From assembly GCF_016086655.4 (NCBI RefSeq), contig NC_052136.2, positions 8,370,001 through 8,434,000 of the forward strand: a stretch of 64,000 nt of DNA. Reading direction: 5' to 3'. The position numbers and the translations under genes are program-made. The DNA is from Lepeophtheirus salmonis (Eukaryota > Arthropoda > Copepoda > Siphonostomatoida > Caligidae). The stretch's first letter is position 1; each line of letters opens with the position of its first letter. The notes beneath the pieces are model-generated. The model made no database searches, was not told the DNA's origin, and was given only the letters and a program-made list of their open reading frames with translations. This document shows positions 35,691 to 48,156 of the stretch, piece by piece.

Positions 35691-36429
35691 TTCGGGGCCC
35701 TTTCTATTTTTAAAGGGATATTTTTAAAATCAAATTTATTGAATGACATAATTTAAAAGAATTAAATTCCAAGCTTCTCTTCTAAAATAGTATTTCTTTC
35801 TATTGAAAAAGAAAAGTCGATTATTTTTCTATTTTCATAACTTCTTTTTCGTGTATATATTTACATTTTAAAAATTGGATCCACTGCTGAGCCCCAGTGA
35901 GATTGTTGTGGGGATATTTGCAAAAAGTGTTTGGATACCCCAGTATCACCATCAGGCCATAAAATAAACAATACAATTCATGAAATTTATGAACATGTTG
36001 TTATACCATTAAGTACATTCATTGCAAGTAAACAAGTTTTATATGTTATTCTTCGTCTGGTTTCACACTAATTAGTTATTATTATTTATAAGAATGAGAC
36101 TTGCAACTCATTTAACACGTCAAATCCATATTTTTCTGTTGTTATTTTTTTTTAATAAAATAAATAGGTACATATTAAGTAAATTCCAACATGCTTTTGT
36201 TTTAAGCTGTCCAATTATTAATTAGCAGTAAATAATACATGAAAAAAAAAAAAAAAGCTATAAACAGTAAAATTAAGTTATGAAAATAAGTTCCGAGTAA
36301 ATTAATTCCACGTATTTTCATTCATAGTAAATCCATTCAAAAAGAGTTCATCCTCATTTTTGAAGGGATAGTTTATGGCCTAGTTTGTGCAGGGGGATCA
36401 TGATGAAGGGAGTTAGGGTACGAACAACA
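35691..36429. other. AT-rich unassigned DNA
   Basis: Poly-A at about 36242-36256, nothing else. Confidence 0.4.
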
Positions 36430-37101
36430 TACAGGATGTGCAAGCTATTCCACTACTATGGTGCACTTTCTTGAGCAAATACAGGCACTTTTTTTTGTCA
36501 GATATCTGTTTCAAACTTGCAGAATTGATTAATTTGTTGGTCCAAATATTTCGAAAAGGCACGTAGCTCTCCTTAGAATCTGCACCAAGAGCGACAACAT
36601 AACAATTACTCAAAGTCTGGTACTCAGTAAGACGTTCGTTGGCAAGGTTAGGAGGGAATTTGTGGCCTATAAATGTGATTTTGAAATTTGAACACCCCGA
36701 AAAAAAGTCTAAAATGGCTACAATACAATTTTGACGACTTCATCTCCCTTGACTTTTGGCCTCGCCAGATCTGAAACTGATTGTTTTTTTTTTTTTTTTT
36801 TTTTTTATTAAGAGGCGTAATCGAAGGAAAAACCAACCAAACACCCTGTTACAGCAAAGACAAACTTATCCATATGAGCAAGAACGAATTCCAGGATTTG
36901 TCTAGGGACAAAGTGGTTAAGGCCTGCTCACACTTTAGGCTTTGTATAGAGACTGTACTTGAGGCTGAAGGTGATTAAATCAGAGCCTATTAAGTTTTCA
37001 GAATCTGTTTTTATTTTTAAATCTGATAACTAGTTCAAAAGAAAATCGTATTTGAAAAAAAAAAAATCATTTTCGTGGTACATATAACTTGCACCCCTGT
37101 A
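36430..37101 (+). mobile_element. Mariner element, 672 bp, internally deleted, both TIRs present
   Basis: The left end TACAGGATGTGCAAGCTAT and the complement of the right end TACAGGGGTGCAAGTTAT are matching TIRs; the next bases (CCACTAC / GTACCACGA) also correspond. Each begins at TA, the mariner target. A full mariner is about 1.3 kb, so about half is missing. What remains is an N-terminal-like segment followed directly by the C-terminus, the structure expected of an internal deletion derivative. Confidence 0.8.
36600..36978 (+). pseudogene. Mariner transposase relic (possible HTH piece plus C-terminus)
   Basis: 36600-36690 reads ITQSLVLSKTFVGKVRREF, plausible for the N-terminal helix-turn-helix. 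After stops comes FISLDFWPRQI, the usual FWP before SPDL. The catalytic DLxPxDY stretch is replaced by a poly-T tract (36784-36806). Then GVIEGKTNQTPCYSKDKL and LSRDKVVKACSHFRLCIET lead to VLEAEGD and a stop. The C-terminal part is unmistakably mariner. The HTH part is inference. Confidence 0.7.
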
Positions 37102-37124
37102 TATATTAGGCCCATCAACATAAG

Positions 37125-37460
37125 CTAGAATATTTTTTCTCAAATTTCTATTCTTGGACGAATTATAGTCCATTTATTCGGAGAAATCCTTTAGAGGCGT
37201 TGCAAATTGTACATAAAGTACAGTAAAAATTCATCGTTACAATTAAAAAATTATAAATTAATAGATGATTGTATGACCAAATCAAGATTCTAAAGTATAA
37301 TTCATTCCATAAGTTTGAGTACAAAGCCTATAATTTCTCAAAAAGGTCTATAAAATATTAAGTAATATGTATATTTCATGTATAAAAATAAATTCGGTAT
37401 TTCTTTTTTTCTTGATTATTTAAAAGCTTGTTTTTTGGTTTAATTCACCATATATTTCAT
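37125..37460 (+). repeat. Dispersed repeat R1, copy 5
   Basis: Contains TAGAGGCGTTGCAAATTG, ATTCCATAAGTTTGAGTACA, AAGCCTATAATTTCTC and TTTAAAAGCTTGTTTTTTGG in R1 order. It begins within about 25 bases of the mariner end. Confidence 0.55.
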
Positions 37461-37465
37461 ACGTA

Positions 37466-37965
37466 AATTTGAATTTTGACGGGTAGAATTGCAAAGAAAA
37501 AACATTGAGTAGAGATAGTGATAGTCAAAGAGAGACGAACAATGATGGAATTTGCTTGTACATATGTCCCAAGATCCCAATATATACAGATTCCATTCCT
37601 ACTCGAGCTGCAAGCACTTACTATTAAATACTTTTGAAATCTCTCGTAATTTTAAATCAATAATGCCATATCGAGAGGGTACTCCAAAAATCATATTCGT
37701 CTCCCATCACTACTAATCTTCAAGGCTCTCACAAACAATACCATCTCTATAGTTTTGAAATCCTCACCATTATATTATGATGTCACAAAATATCTTTCCT
37801 TAACGCTCCAATAGTCAACTGTGATATTATACAGCGCAAGATTTATAAAAATACTTTTGATTTTATTGAATCTACATTTTATCACCAATATATATCCTTT
37901 AGTATACTCTTGAAACGTTAAATCAGATTATATGCTATTCTCTATTTATAATGATAATGCCTTGT
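37466..37965. other. AT-rich unassigned DNA
   Basis: Nothing recognised. Confidence 0.4.
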
Positions 37966-38055
37966 CCTAAAACAAAAAAATCCAAAAACCAAGCCCCCCC
38001 CGAAAAAAAAAAAAAGAAGAATAAAAAATATATATATAGTTCTGCAGACGCCCTG
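37966..38055 (+). mobile_element. R2 element, copy I (cap end only)
   Basis: CCAAGCCCCCCCCG, poly-A, GAAGAATAAAAAATATAT and terminus CTGCAGACGCCCTG. The array is almost absent. Confidence 0.5.
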
Positions 38056-38059
38056 GTTC

Positions 38060-39020
38060 AGCATCATTGCAAAACTGTTGCTGTTTGTATGTAGTTCGGC
38101 TCTATATATAATAACTACAACATTAAATGATAATAATAATTTGTCAACCGATATGTTTGTGGTTTAATCTCTCTGTCCATTGATATGCCACATATGTATA
38201 AATAACCCCAAAATGATTGTGGTTTGATTCATATAGTATGTATACTATGTATGTAGAATATACAATATATATGTAGTGTTGACAATGGTCCTTTCATTGT
38301 TATTTAAAAGAAGGTGGAGAGGGGAGAAAGGACATCTGCAAACTGGTCCACTGATAAACAGCTGTCCCGGAAAACTATACTCTGTTTTCTTTAAGGGATC
38401 TTTTTTTCCTTCTTAATAAACGGTTTCTTCTGCACATAAGTTCATCTGCTCTTCAGTAATAACGCCAACAGGAGACATTTAACACCAGGTTTGATAACTA
38501 TCACAAGGGGTTCCCTTATGTACATACACACATAGGTACAAATGTTTTTCCACCTTAAATTAACATATGTATATACTACTAGGTACAATACAATATATAA
38601 ATATTGGGAGTATTTAATTTCAAAAAGAGATCTTTAATTTGTCACTGAGTAGGTTATATGTTTCAAATACAATATAGTATATTGAATTAAGAACAACAAT
38701 CGTTGTATAGAAGTGCTTGTAATTCAAAACTGACACAAAGCTTGCTCCTAAAAGTGCTAGAAATACACTAATATGACATATTATTAACGTGTTTATGTAC
38801 TCAACAAAAACGCTTTACATACAATTTGAGGTTATATTGTATCTTTTTCTAGGCTCTTTATGAATATTTGATCCATTACTACATAATTTATATTAATTAT
38901 AAACAAATTTTATTATTGAGAAGATGCCTTGTTTCAAGGACTTTTTGGAGTGATATTCTGGCTGATGATTCAATCATCATTTTGTTTCAGATACAAGAGT
39001 ATACGTCTACAGTGCTCTAG
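38060..39020. other. AT-rich unassigned DNA
   Basis: No gene. 38.3-38.5 kb is slightly less A/T-rich but has no frame. Confidence 0.4.
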
Positions 39021-39027
39021 AACAGGG

Positions 39028-39105
39028 CTTCTCCGCAGTTTTTAGGTTGTTAGTAATAATGAGACGAAGAAACCATTCTGTGGGCCACACTATTGAAATT
39101 CACTT
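39028..39105. mobile_element. hAT-type terminal fragment
   Basis: CAGGGCTTCTCCGCAGTTTT followed by TGTGGGCCACACTATTG. Both parts resemble the widespread CAGxGGTTCTCAA...GTGGGCCACA hAT/MITE end. The partner end was not found. Confidence 0.4.
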
Positions 39106-39576
39106 TAATTTTAATTGGATCGTAAATCATATAAGAATGTAAAAGTCATTGACATTTTAATATTTTTATTTATGCATATTATTTTTCTGAGGATTGTAAT
39201 TTGCTTGTGAATTCTAAGCTATCTTTTTAAAGTTTGTATACAGACTGGTCGTGGTGATCCTCATTATCTGATCTAAATGCTCAAGTGAGTCTAATACAGG
39301 CCTTATTTTTTACCACATTCATATAAATTTCGGATCAAAATATGGAACACTGAAATCGGTCGTTGGATCAATTTTACTTGTGAGTAATTTATTTGTTCAT
39401 CCTTTAGGTTGATGTAAATACGTGTGATGAAAGAAGGACGAGATTATTCAGCACTCCTATACAAAATTGGATGCAATTTTTGCAGTAATCAGCCTTCATC
39501 ATTATTGGATCGTTCTAAATATGACATGGCGGAGTGACATGGATATTGAAGATTTATTTAACAGAAAATTTCAAGA

Positions 39577-40147
39577 ATGCCTACAAAGAGTGAATTAGAA
39601 GAAGAAAATCGGATTTTGATAGAGAAGGTCAAAATGTTGGAAGGAAATCTAACATCGGTCAATGAAAATTAGAAAGATGATCCGAAGAAGTGATGATGTT
39701 GATGGAAGAGCAAAGGAGATCTCGTGTAAAGTCCATCAGAAGAGATGCACAACACCGTGAAATGTTGCAAATAATGTTTACAGCATTTAATTGCAAAAGT
39801 TCTGACAAAATACAAGAACGATCTTTGTAGGATGAAAGTGTCACAAAAATTAATCAAGGACTGAAAATACTTATAAAATTTCCATCTCAGAATGAGAAAG
39901 GTAAAAGGCAAGAAAATCATGTTCGGTATCAAGTATAAAACAAATGATAAAAAGGAGCAGATAAGAGAAACGCAAAGATGTTCTTATTGTGGAAGAAATT
40001 ATCATATTATCAAGTAATGTGTAAGTCAAAGAGAGTATTCTTCAAACCTATTGCAGTAAAAGTGAGCGGTGTAAAAAAGAACGTAGATGATAGAATTGTA
40101 TCTGTGGAACTAATATGCAAAATAAAAAGGATAAAGGCAATTGTCTA
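39577..40147 (+). pseudogene. Gag-like retroelement relic with coiled coil and CCHC zinc knuckle
   Basis: It opens with ATG and MPTKSELEEENRILIEKV, KMLEGNLTSVNEN, a charged coiled-coil, and stops at 39670. From 39684 another frame reads EEVMMLMEEQRRSRVKSIRR, DAQHREMLQIMFTAF and ILIKFPSQNEKGKRQENH. From about 39952 the first frame reads RETQRCSYCGRNYHII, then K, stop, C. The spacing C-x2-C-x4-H-x4-C is a zinc knuckle, with a TAA at 40015 just before the last cysteine. A further frame reads VKVSGVKKNVDDRIVSVEL. Coiled coil plus knuckle is the usual small-gag layout. No protease, RT or LTR was found nearby, so the element class is open. Confidence 0.6.
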
Positions 40148-40149
40148 AG

Positions 40150-41642
40150 TGTGATCAATTTCTTTCTTTACTTCACTTCTATAGGCAAATGGTATGGCTT
40201 GCAGAATGAACTGCATGAGGTTATAACCATCCATTTAGAATATTTTCATTGGTTCTAACTTTTGTCCATTATAGAAAAACATCATCCAATTCTCTCATCA
40301 ATGACTTTTTAATTGGTCCCTCATATTCATTCATTTAATTATTTAATGTTTCTATTCAAATCTGGTTGGAAAAATTTTGGTCTCCATCTTGGGAATAGCT
40401 TCAACAATTTTGTTCATAGACACATCAAACAACAGGGCTTTTGATTGTTGGGTGGAAATGAAAAAAAAGAACAAAAAAAACAAAAAAACAGTTACAAAAC
40501 ATAAAAAATTAGAATGAAAATCTTTCTCAGGTCTTTCTCATGACTCGGTATAATTAATTCAGTGCTCCTTGATGATATTTTCTACTCCCAATAGAAAGTC
40601 TACATGCACATTATAAAGACTTAATATTCACGAACACATCTCATAAATAATCAATAAACAATTTCCAATTGATTTTTTTCTTTTTGAAAATGTTAATTAA
40701 TTTTTGTTGTTGTTGTTGTTCAAATGGACGATCCATAAAGTGAGTTGTGATTTTAGTCTTTTTATTTCTTTTACTCAGTTTGCAAGAAGTTTTTTTCTTC
40801 TTCTTCTTTTAATACCCACACCCTAAGATTTGAAATTTATGATGATTGGAAAGAAAAATGAAAAGGAAATTTTCACTTATGTTGGTAACTCTTTATGTAT
40901 TTAGTTATAAATTAATTATAATAATAATAATTACTATTATATAACATAATAGAATCCCTCATGTAACAATGAAAAAATTTCTTAATTAAAAAAATTCCAT
41001 ACCTTCCCTTCCATACACATATACCTATATAAAAATAGATTTGTAAGGCCAGAGGGTAATTTCACTCAATAAAAGATATCTTTAGTAAATGAAAATGAGC
41101 GGGGTTTTTTTTTTCCAGATCTTTATGGATTTGACTTATCTATACTTCCATAACATTATTAGGACACAACATTTTCTATCTTACTACATATTAATTTAAC
41201 CAATGACGTCTTGCCCATGCTAAATCCAATTCACTAATATCTCCTATCTCTGTAACCCGTTCCGACTGTAACTTCCTGAGAGAAGTTTGTAAAATTACAA
41301 TGATACTTTAATCAATTTTTCAAAATCGTCTCCTTGTAACTTTACAATTATGACTTTACTTCTACGAGGGATGCTCCGATATCGTTAACTCATTCCATCT
41401 CTAATTTTGCAGGGAGAAGTGAGTAAAGTTAAAAGGAGATTATGTTGCAAAATAAAAATTGACATTTTTGCCCCCCAAAACACTCACTAGAAATGACTGT
41501 TACATAACTACTGCAAGTCCAGAATGGCTGAAACTTTGGTGAGTAACTGTTAATCTATGGCAAATAGATGTAACTAGCTTTTATTTAAGAGTGCCGCCAT
41601 CTTCACATTGAGGTCGGAAACTTTTCAGATCACCATTTTATA
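40150..41642. other. AT-rich unassigned DNA
   Basis: Contains a short (TTG)n at about 40704-40719. No gene. Confidence 0.4.
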
Positions 41643-41981
41643 TAAACCAATGGTATGAAAGTCCCGGGATGAATAAGGGAAATACGTTTTTTATCGTGTT
41701 TTTTTGTAGTTATTATTTTTTTTTCTTTGGTTCCAAGTCATTGCTTAGCTTAAACGGTATTTTTTCCCTTCAAGGTGCAGTATAAAATTACAATACGAAA
41801 TGGTTTTCATCCATGGTGTTGGAAGTAACCAAAGTAACGAAGTAACAATAACTCTTAAACTAAAGAACAAATTGTCATGAAATTTTCAGGTGTTTTTTAA
41901 AGATCGGTAATAACTAGATCTCAGGAGAAGAAAAAAACGCCCTCTATGTTTTAAACCCGGTACTTTTCAACCAATTTGTTA
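41643..41981. mobile_element. Mariner-type MITE, copy 1 (339 bp)
   Basis: The left end TA-AACCAATGGTATGAAAG-TCCCGGGA and the complement of the right end TA-ACAAATTGGTTGAAAAG-TACCGGG are TIRs, each flanked by TA. The interior shares GGTATTTTTTCCC, a GGAAGTAACCAAAGTAAC block, AAACTAAAGAACAAATTGTC, ATGAAATTTT and CGCCCTCTATGT with the 61 kb copy. No coding capacity. Confidence 0.7.
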
Positions 41982-41984
41982 GTT

Positions 41985-44870
41985 CATCAATGAAGTGTTT
42001 TCATGTTAAGTCAGTATTTTTTATGTCGACCATCATAAGATCCTAAACAATCAAATTTTATGCAAGTAAAAATCGTTTTTCATTAAGATTTTTAAGAGAA
42101 TGGTGAATTAATGCCGTGGATTTAGAATTAAAAATAGAGTTGTCCAATGAAAGTACCAAAATCTTTACTGTTTATCAAAACTCTATATTTCAAAATTTAT
42201 TACACTATGCAACAAAATTTATACTTTGGAACGCGCCCGGTTAAAATACAAATTTGTTATTGTTATTTATGCGATAGAACACGAAAATAATCTTTCAAAT
42301 TTTCAAATTGCAGTAGGTTTCTAATCTTTTTTCTTTTTTTTAAATCACGTATATAGATGAAAATTAAAGGCAAACCAATTGATATTAAATATTTATTATG
42401 TTGTTTTTATTAAAGTTCCTACAAAATGTGTTTAATCATAAAAAATCAAGTAAAATGAACCCGTCTTATTTAGAAGCTAATATATTTTTTTCAATATGAC
42501 TTAAAATTATGGCTAAACTAAAGAAGAAACTTTATACTAATTTAGAAAAAAGATTTGGCTAAAAAAAAAAATCGATTAAAGGTAATGAATATTCTAACTA
42601 TAAATAAGTCAATTAGATAAATACTAATCAAATACATATATGCGAAACATATATAAATTGGAATTAATCTTCCTGTCTCTAAAATATTAATTATAATTTT
42701 AAGCAACTCAAAGGTCACTAATTTGTAGCTTTTACTCCATGTTAGAAGAGTCTCTATAAATCACCAGAAATATCTTGCACTCTATCCATGGGTATAAATC
42801 AATCTTCACAATACATAATAAAGTCCAACATTTACATTCGAGATTAATACTTTTTTATGTGTCTATTAAGCGGATATGATATACTCTTTCAAGTACTTTT
42901 GGAAACAAGATAGAGTAGATTTGATCATCAACACGAGCTCAAGGGGAAGATAAAAAAAAACAAAAAAACTGTACCATAAAAAACTCAAGATTAAATAAAT
43001 AAACATTATTCTATGTAGATTAAACTACTATTTACTATTTGACGTAATTTCCTGCGTACTCATCTTCCCTGAGGGCTAAAAAGAAAAACTATATTAAATA
43101 TGTATCTATGTACTAAATATGCATGGAAAAGTAATAACAAAGTTTTTACAAAAAAGTAACGAAAATAAAGATTCTGATTGATTATGTTATGTAGTTAAGT
43201 TAGGGAATAGAGCGTTTATACTGACCTCACCAATTGTGTCATAATTGAGGGCCATACCAAATATCTATATTGATATTTTTGTTGTTGACCTAGTATGAAA
43301 AAAATAAAATAAAAATTAGTTTATTAATTTGTTGGCAGTAACCATAAATTAAGATTCTGATTTTTTCTCAAGATCTACAAAAAACTAATGTTCTAACCAA
43401 ATTTACTCTTCGTAATGGGCAAAAACGCCACTGTTAGTATCAGTCATCTGTAAAACAAGAGGAAGCCTGCCATTGTTAAAAGTTTAAGACTGAAAAAATT
43501 CTTCTATCTTAAATGAGTGAAGATTACTAATTTCAGAGAATAGAAAATTGTCAGAGAATTTCAATAAAATAGATATATCTATATCCTGTAAATGTAAACT
43601 TATTTATATAATCCAAACTAGAAATTTATTTATAATATATTAGGTGCAAGTCATAAAGAAGATATTTATCAAAATGATATATTTTGCTATTTATCTATTA
43701 AAATTTCACGAATGAATTTAATGAAATTAACTTTTGAATGTTGTATTAGTTCTTAAATTATTTATTGAAATGCATTAAAACAGGTCAGCATTATGCGCAA
43801 ATTATTTCTCCTCTTTTTTTTTGTTGTGAAATAAATAATCATTTTAGAAAAAAAAATCTATAAAATATCTTTTATAGACTTCCTTAAAATCTAGCAATTT
43901 TTAATCATACAAGTTCGGGTGTATGGGTTAATCAAAAATATAGTCGTAAAAGGAAAAATGATTAATTTTCGAAAAAATTGAAGAAAATGTACCACCTGAA
44001 GATAAATTTGTTGAATAATGAAATTTCCTACCAATTATTTTCATACCAAGGCAACCTTTCCAATCTAACCGTAATGAAAGTTCGAAAGAAGTTGAAAATC
44101 AATCTGGTCTGATAGTCCCCCAAATATTAAAAGTTAATAACTCAGTTCAAACTTTTGTCCAGATAGGATGTTTTTCAATGTTTCAATGATTTAATTAAAT
44201 AAAATGGACAAATTTCGAATAAATATTGATGAATTCCAAAAAAAATAAAAACTGTTAACAATTTAATTACATATATTTAATCCCTAAGAAATGTAGTGAT
44301 ATTTGAATTCAGTAAAACTTTTATACATAAAGAAAATCCTTATGAAAAGGATATATTTTAGTGGGACAATCGCGGAAAATTTAATAGGCAATTTATTGTC
44401 TACACTAAATTAATAACATATTTTTAACAATTGTTTCCTCAAACTTTATGAAAAAGGGTTTTAATTCTTCTAATACTTACTCGTTTATCCCATTTCAAAT
44501 ATGGACCATATCAACAATATTGTCGTCACATGAAAACGTTGGATTCATTTAATAAATCAGGCATATGACCCTATTTTTAGTTTTCTAACTAAAATAATTT
44601 TCACAATATTTGATATTCCAAAAATACCTAAACAGTAAATCACTGGATTCTGATAAATCCAGTGCTTGTAATCAAAAACTAATCGACACTCTATTTTTAA
44701 CCAGAAGTTTCCAATAAGTTCTTATTATAACAAGGGAAGAAGTTAAAGAATTCACGTATGCGTGTTCTGTGAGGGGATAATTTTGACCTCTTTGGAGTGG
44801 GCGAAATAACACAGGGGCGAACAACCACAAGCATGTTTCGTTATCCAAATTGAATTTAAAAATTTACCTT
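41985..44870. other. AT-rich unassigned DNA
   Basis: No supported gene or repeat. Confidence 0.4.
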
Positions 44871-44879
44871 CAAAATTAC

Positions 44880-45125
44880 TACTGTTCGGTATACTGGTAC
44901 CGGGGTACTGAAACTTAAAAAAACAATACCGAACTAAATTGGTATTGAAACTAAAACTTCCAAGGCTGTTTCTCATAAAAAATATTGGCTCACCGTATCC
45001 CTCCATAAAAATGTTATTTTATAAAAAGTAATAGCTATGAAACCCCTTTCCAACCCCAAACAAAAAAAAATTTTGGAAAAAAAATTGATATTTATACCAA
45101 TTTAGATACCAAAACTAGTAAGAAA
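44880..45125. repeat. Possible element with GGTATAC/GGTACC-rich end
   Basis: ACTGTTCGGTATACTGGTAC followed by CGGGGTACTGAAAC, AATACCGAAC, TTGGTATTGAAAC and later ATACCAATTTAGATACC. The repeated GGTAxTG/CAxTACC words suggest the end of a TIR element. Boundaries are unclear. Confidence 0.3.
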
Positions 45126-45129
45126 ATAT

Positions 45130-46486
45130 TGTTATCTTGACAACCAGGATTTAAGAGTCGCTACATAAAATGTCTGACTCCAACACACAATTTTAGAATA
45201 ATATGTTTCATAGCCTTTATAATTACTATTGAGTTATTTGATTAAAGATACTTGTAAATATAGATTTAATTATAGCTTAGGTAGTTATTAGTTATATGTA
45301 GTAAATAATTGTGCCAGGTATAATAAAATATTTGGAATATAAGTTATTTAACATGATGAACACCTAATGAAATGGATTAAAAGTAATGTGACTTTTAACT
45401 ATTGATAGTTGATATTTCTGAGCATAATTTATGTACTCATTGCCGAAGAGCTGCAACGTACCCCCTTTACACTGTGGAAGTTGACAATTCACAATACTAA
45501 GTACTGCAATAGCGTGGCTAGTGGCTTTGCTCTATATAACATAATAATTTAGACTTAAGAGTTGTTTAGGAATCGTGATTCTATAGACTATAGAGCACCT
45601 ATAAAAACATTTGAAATTTTGTAAGTAAAATTATAAATTAGTTTCAAATTTCAAGTTTAACAAATTAATAGTACAACAAATAATACTTATAATTTATAAC
45701 AATTTAGAAAAAAACGTAAGCCTTACATAGACTATCAATAAGTTTGATTTACTTAATTTTACCACTCCTGACTCCGACTCGAGTTACTACAGTACACATA
45801 AGAAAACTCATATAATAGGTTTCTTCATAATCCACTTGAAGCATCTTCCATCTTATCGTAGCCTGATAACATTTTTTTTCTCGTGCTTATAAATATATAG
45901 AGAATCTAACTAAGTCTTATCACTCAAATATCTCTTTAACAATCCTTACCCAAACCCTCTAAAAAACAACCAAAACTTCTTTTTTTTTTTCTTCCCTCCT
46001 AAAAAGTAATTAAAAAGTCAGACTTTTTTGCCTTTAAAATGGCTTACAATAACAAATGATGAACTAGGCAAGATACTTTATTATCTAATCTTTAACCAAT
46101 TCATTAGTCTCTAAGTTTGCTATCTCTGAAATAACCCAATAATAATGATAAAAATTCGAATTTGTTATGTACATTTCCACCCTATAATTTATTTTCATTT
46201 TTGGCTCGTAATTTAAAATATTTTTTTTAAGTGGACGAAATAAATTCATGATAATTTTCTTATTAAATAATATTATTAAAAATACAAATGTTGTAATAAT
46301 ATTTCAATTTCGATGTAGAACTATATATAAAACTTGATCAAAGTAGGGATGGTTTTCGAATATTTTTTTCTCTCTCGAGCCAAGTACTAATCGAGTCACT
46401 GAACTAATGATTAGTCATAGGGTGTCATTTTTTTCTGAAACTGTCAAATGTCCCTCTCTTATTATTCATTAATAATTGTTTTTCCG
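45130..46486. other. AT-rich unassigned DNA
   Basis: A short ACTCG-type word cluster at 45765-45790 (CTGACTCCGACTCGAG), otherwise nothing. Confidence 0.35.
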
Positions 46487-46660
46487 ATCCTTGTCATGAG
46501 TAAAAGGACCATAAACCAGAGTTAGGAAGTTGAAATGGAGACTTGCGAATCGATTTGATTTAACAATCAACGCCTTGCGGCTTGACTTGGGCCTAATATC
46601 TAAGACTGGGTACTCCACTTGGCCTGAGGACTCGAATTAGACTCGTTAAATAATTCAAGG
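46487..46660 (+). repeat. hAT-like terminal sequence, direct duplicate 1
   Basis: GATCCTTGTCATGAGTAAAA precedes CCAGAGTTAGGAAGTTG and ACTTG/ACTCG words (GGCTTGACTTGGGCC, GAGGACTCGAATTAGACTCG). It matches 47077-47230 in order. Confidence 0.45.
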
Positions 46661-47076
46661 ACTTTGAAATATGAGCAAATAATACAGATTCGATATGAAG
46701 ATTCTGTTAACAACTTTTTCCGGGAAAACACAAGTTGTAATCATATGTAACATCATCGTAGGTATTTCTGGCTGAGTTTACAAGACAAAGAATGATGCCA
46801 GAAAAGACTATTAACTACTTTGTTTGCAGCGAAAGACTCGAAATTATCCATCAATAGTGATGGATGCAGTGAAGAAAATAAGTATTTGATCCCTTGCTCA
46901 TTTTTTAAGTTATATTGTGGAGGTTTTTCTCTCCCAAGGAGAAAGTACGACTTCACGGTATCGAAAAAAATATAATTAATAGTATTTATTAGCTCCTCAC
47001 TTTTTGAAAGACAATAGTAATGAGAAGTTGTGTATTTATGTTGTCGTCAAAAGGCATATGCCGTCATTTATATTTG

Positions 47077-47230
47077 GTTTTGGTGATCCTGGTCATGAGT
47101 AAGAGCACCAGAGGTGGGACTTTGAATCAAGACTTGTGACTTGACCTGATCTAACAATCAAAGAATGGCGGCTTGACCTGGACCCGAATTGTTTTTCTTG
47201 AGTTAAGTAAGAACTAGTCTTCGAGTCCAA
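47077..47230 (+). repeat. hAT-like terminal sequence, direct duplicate 2
   Basis: GATCCTGGTCATGAGTAAGA, then CCAGAGGTGGGACTTTGAAT and CTTGTGACTTGACC, TCTAACAATCAAAGAATGG, GGCGGCTTGACCTGGACCC. The CAGAGGTGGGACT start matches the end of the hAT element at 18897. It runs straight into the Tc1 relic. Confidence 0.5.
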
Positions 47231-47235
47231 GTGGA

Positions 47236-47475
47236 GGGTTATTCTTCAAGAAATCTTGGGCGACAATCTCCTTCCCTCAAGGCAGGGCGATCTAAAAGAG
47301 TCGTCTTATGGGTCTTCCAGCACGACAATGAGCCAAACCATACAACCATGACAACAAAGGAGTGCACATTTGGGTCATGGAGTTTCTTAGCCGGTGTCCA
47401 GACATCAATCACACAAAAAATTAGAGGGGAAACTTACAAAGTTGGTGATGGATCAAATACTTATTCTCTCCACTA
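47236..47475 (+). pseudogene. Tc1-like transposase relic (second D to third catalytic region)
   Basis: One frame reads QEILGDNLLPSRQGDLKE. After a frameshift the next reads WVFQHDNEPNHTTMTTKE, the Tc1 FQQDNDPKHTA motif containing the second catalytic aspartate. A further frame gives EFLSRCPDINHTKN, stop, RGNLQ, matching the WPSQSPDLNPIENLWGELK position with the catalytic glutamate replaced by lysine. At least two frameshifts and one stop make it dead. N- and C-terminal parts are missing. Confidence 0.75.
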
Positions 47476-47758
47476 TATGTGACCAATACCCGGGGATAAA
47501 ATAAAAATTTATATAATTTTTAAATAATTTTATCCACAGAGATAGGGTTGTTATTGCGAGTAGTATGTGTATATATTTTACATTGATGTTCCGGGTACGA
47601 GTATCACCAATATCCATCTCTAATAAAAACCTTCTTAGTAATGTAGGAATATACATTGACAATCCATTTGAGTTAACCTTCCAGCAATGTTTCTTCATAC
47701 ACTCATCTCTATTTTTGCGCTTCAAATCAACTCTTAATCCCATTAGCCTAGAACCAAC

Positions 47759-47777
47759 AAAAAAAAAAAAAAAAAAA
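47759..47777. repeat. Poly-A tract
   Basis: Nineteen consecutive A. Confidence 0.9.
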
Positions 47778-48156
47778 TAGAAAAAGGATGAAACATCTAT
47801 TCTATTATTATAGGTGGATATAAGCGTTTTTTTACCTACATAATATCTTACACACGTGTTTAATCTCTAAGGCCAAAAATAAAGAAAAATCACAAACGGT
47901 TTTTATAACTTCTTAGTGTAGATTAATTTTGGTTTTTTACAGCGTAACACAATGTGTCTAAGAAGACCAAGTTATATATATGTATAATTGAAAAAAGATC
48001 ATGGAAATAAAATAAATCCACACTAATCATATTTTATAGGCATTGCATGATATCGCTCAATAAAATGAATAAATAAATGTGGAACAAATGTTCAATTTGA
48101 TGTATATATATAAAATATAAAATGGAAAAATGTTGACTCGTCTCTCAAATATGTGG

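Noticed and set aside
44641..44665. Small palindrome CACTGGATT / AATCCAGTG
   Set aside because: Nine-bp arms, no repeat context.
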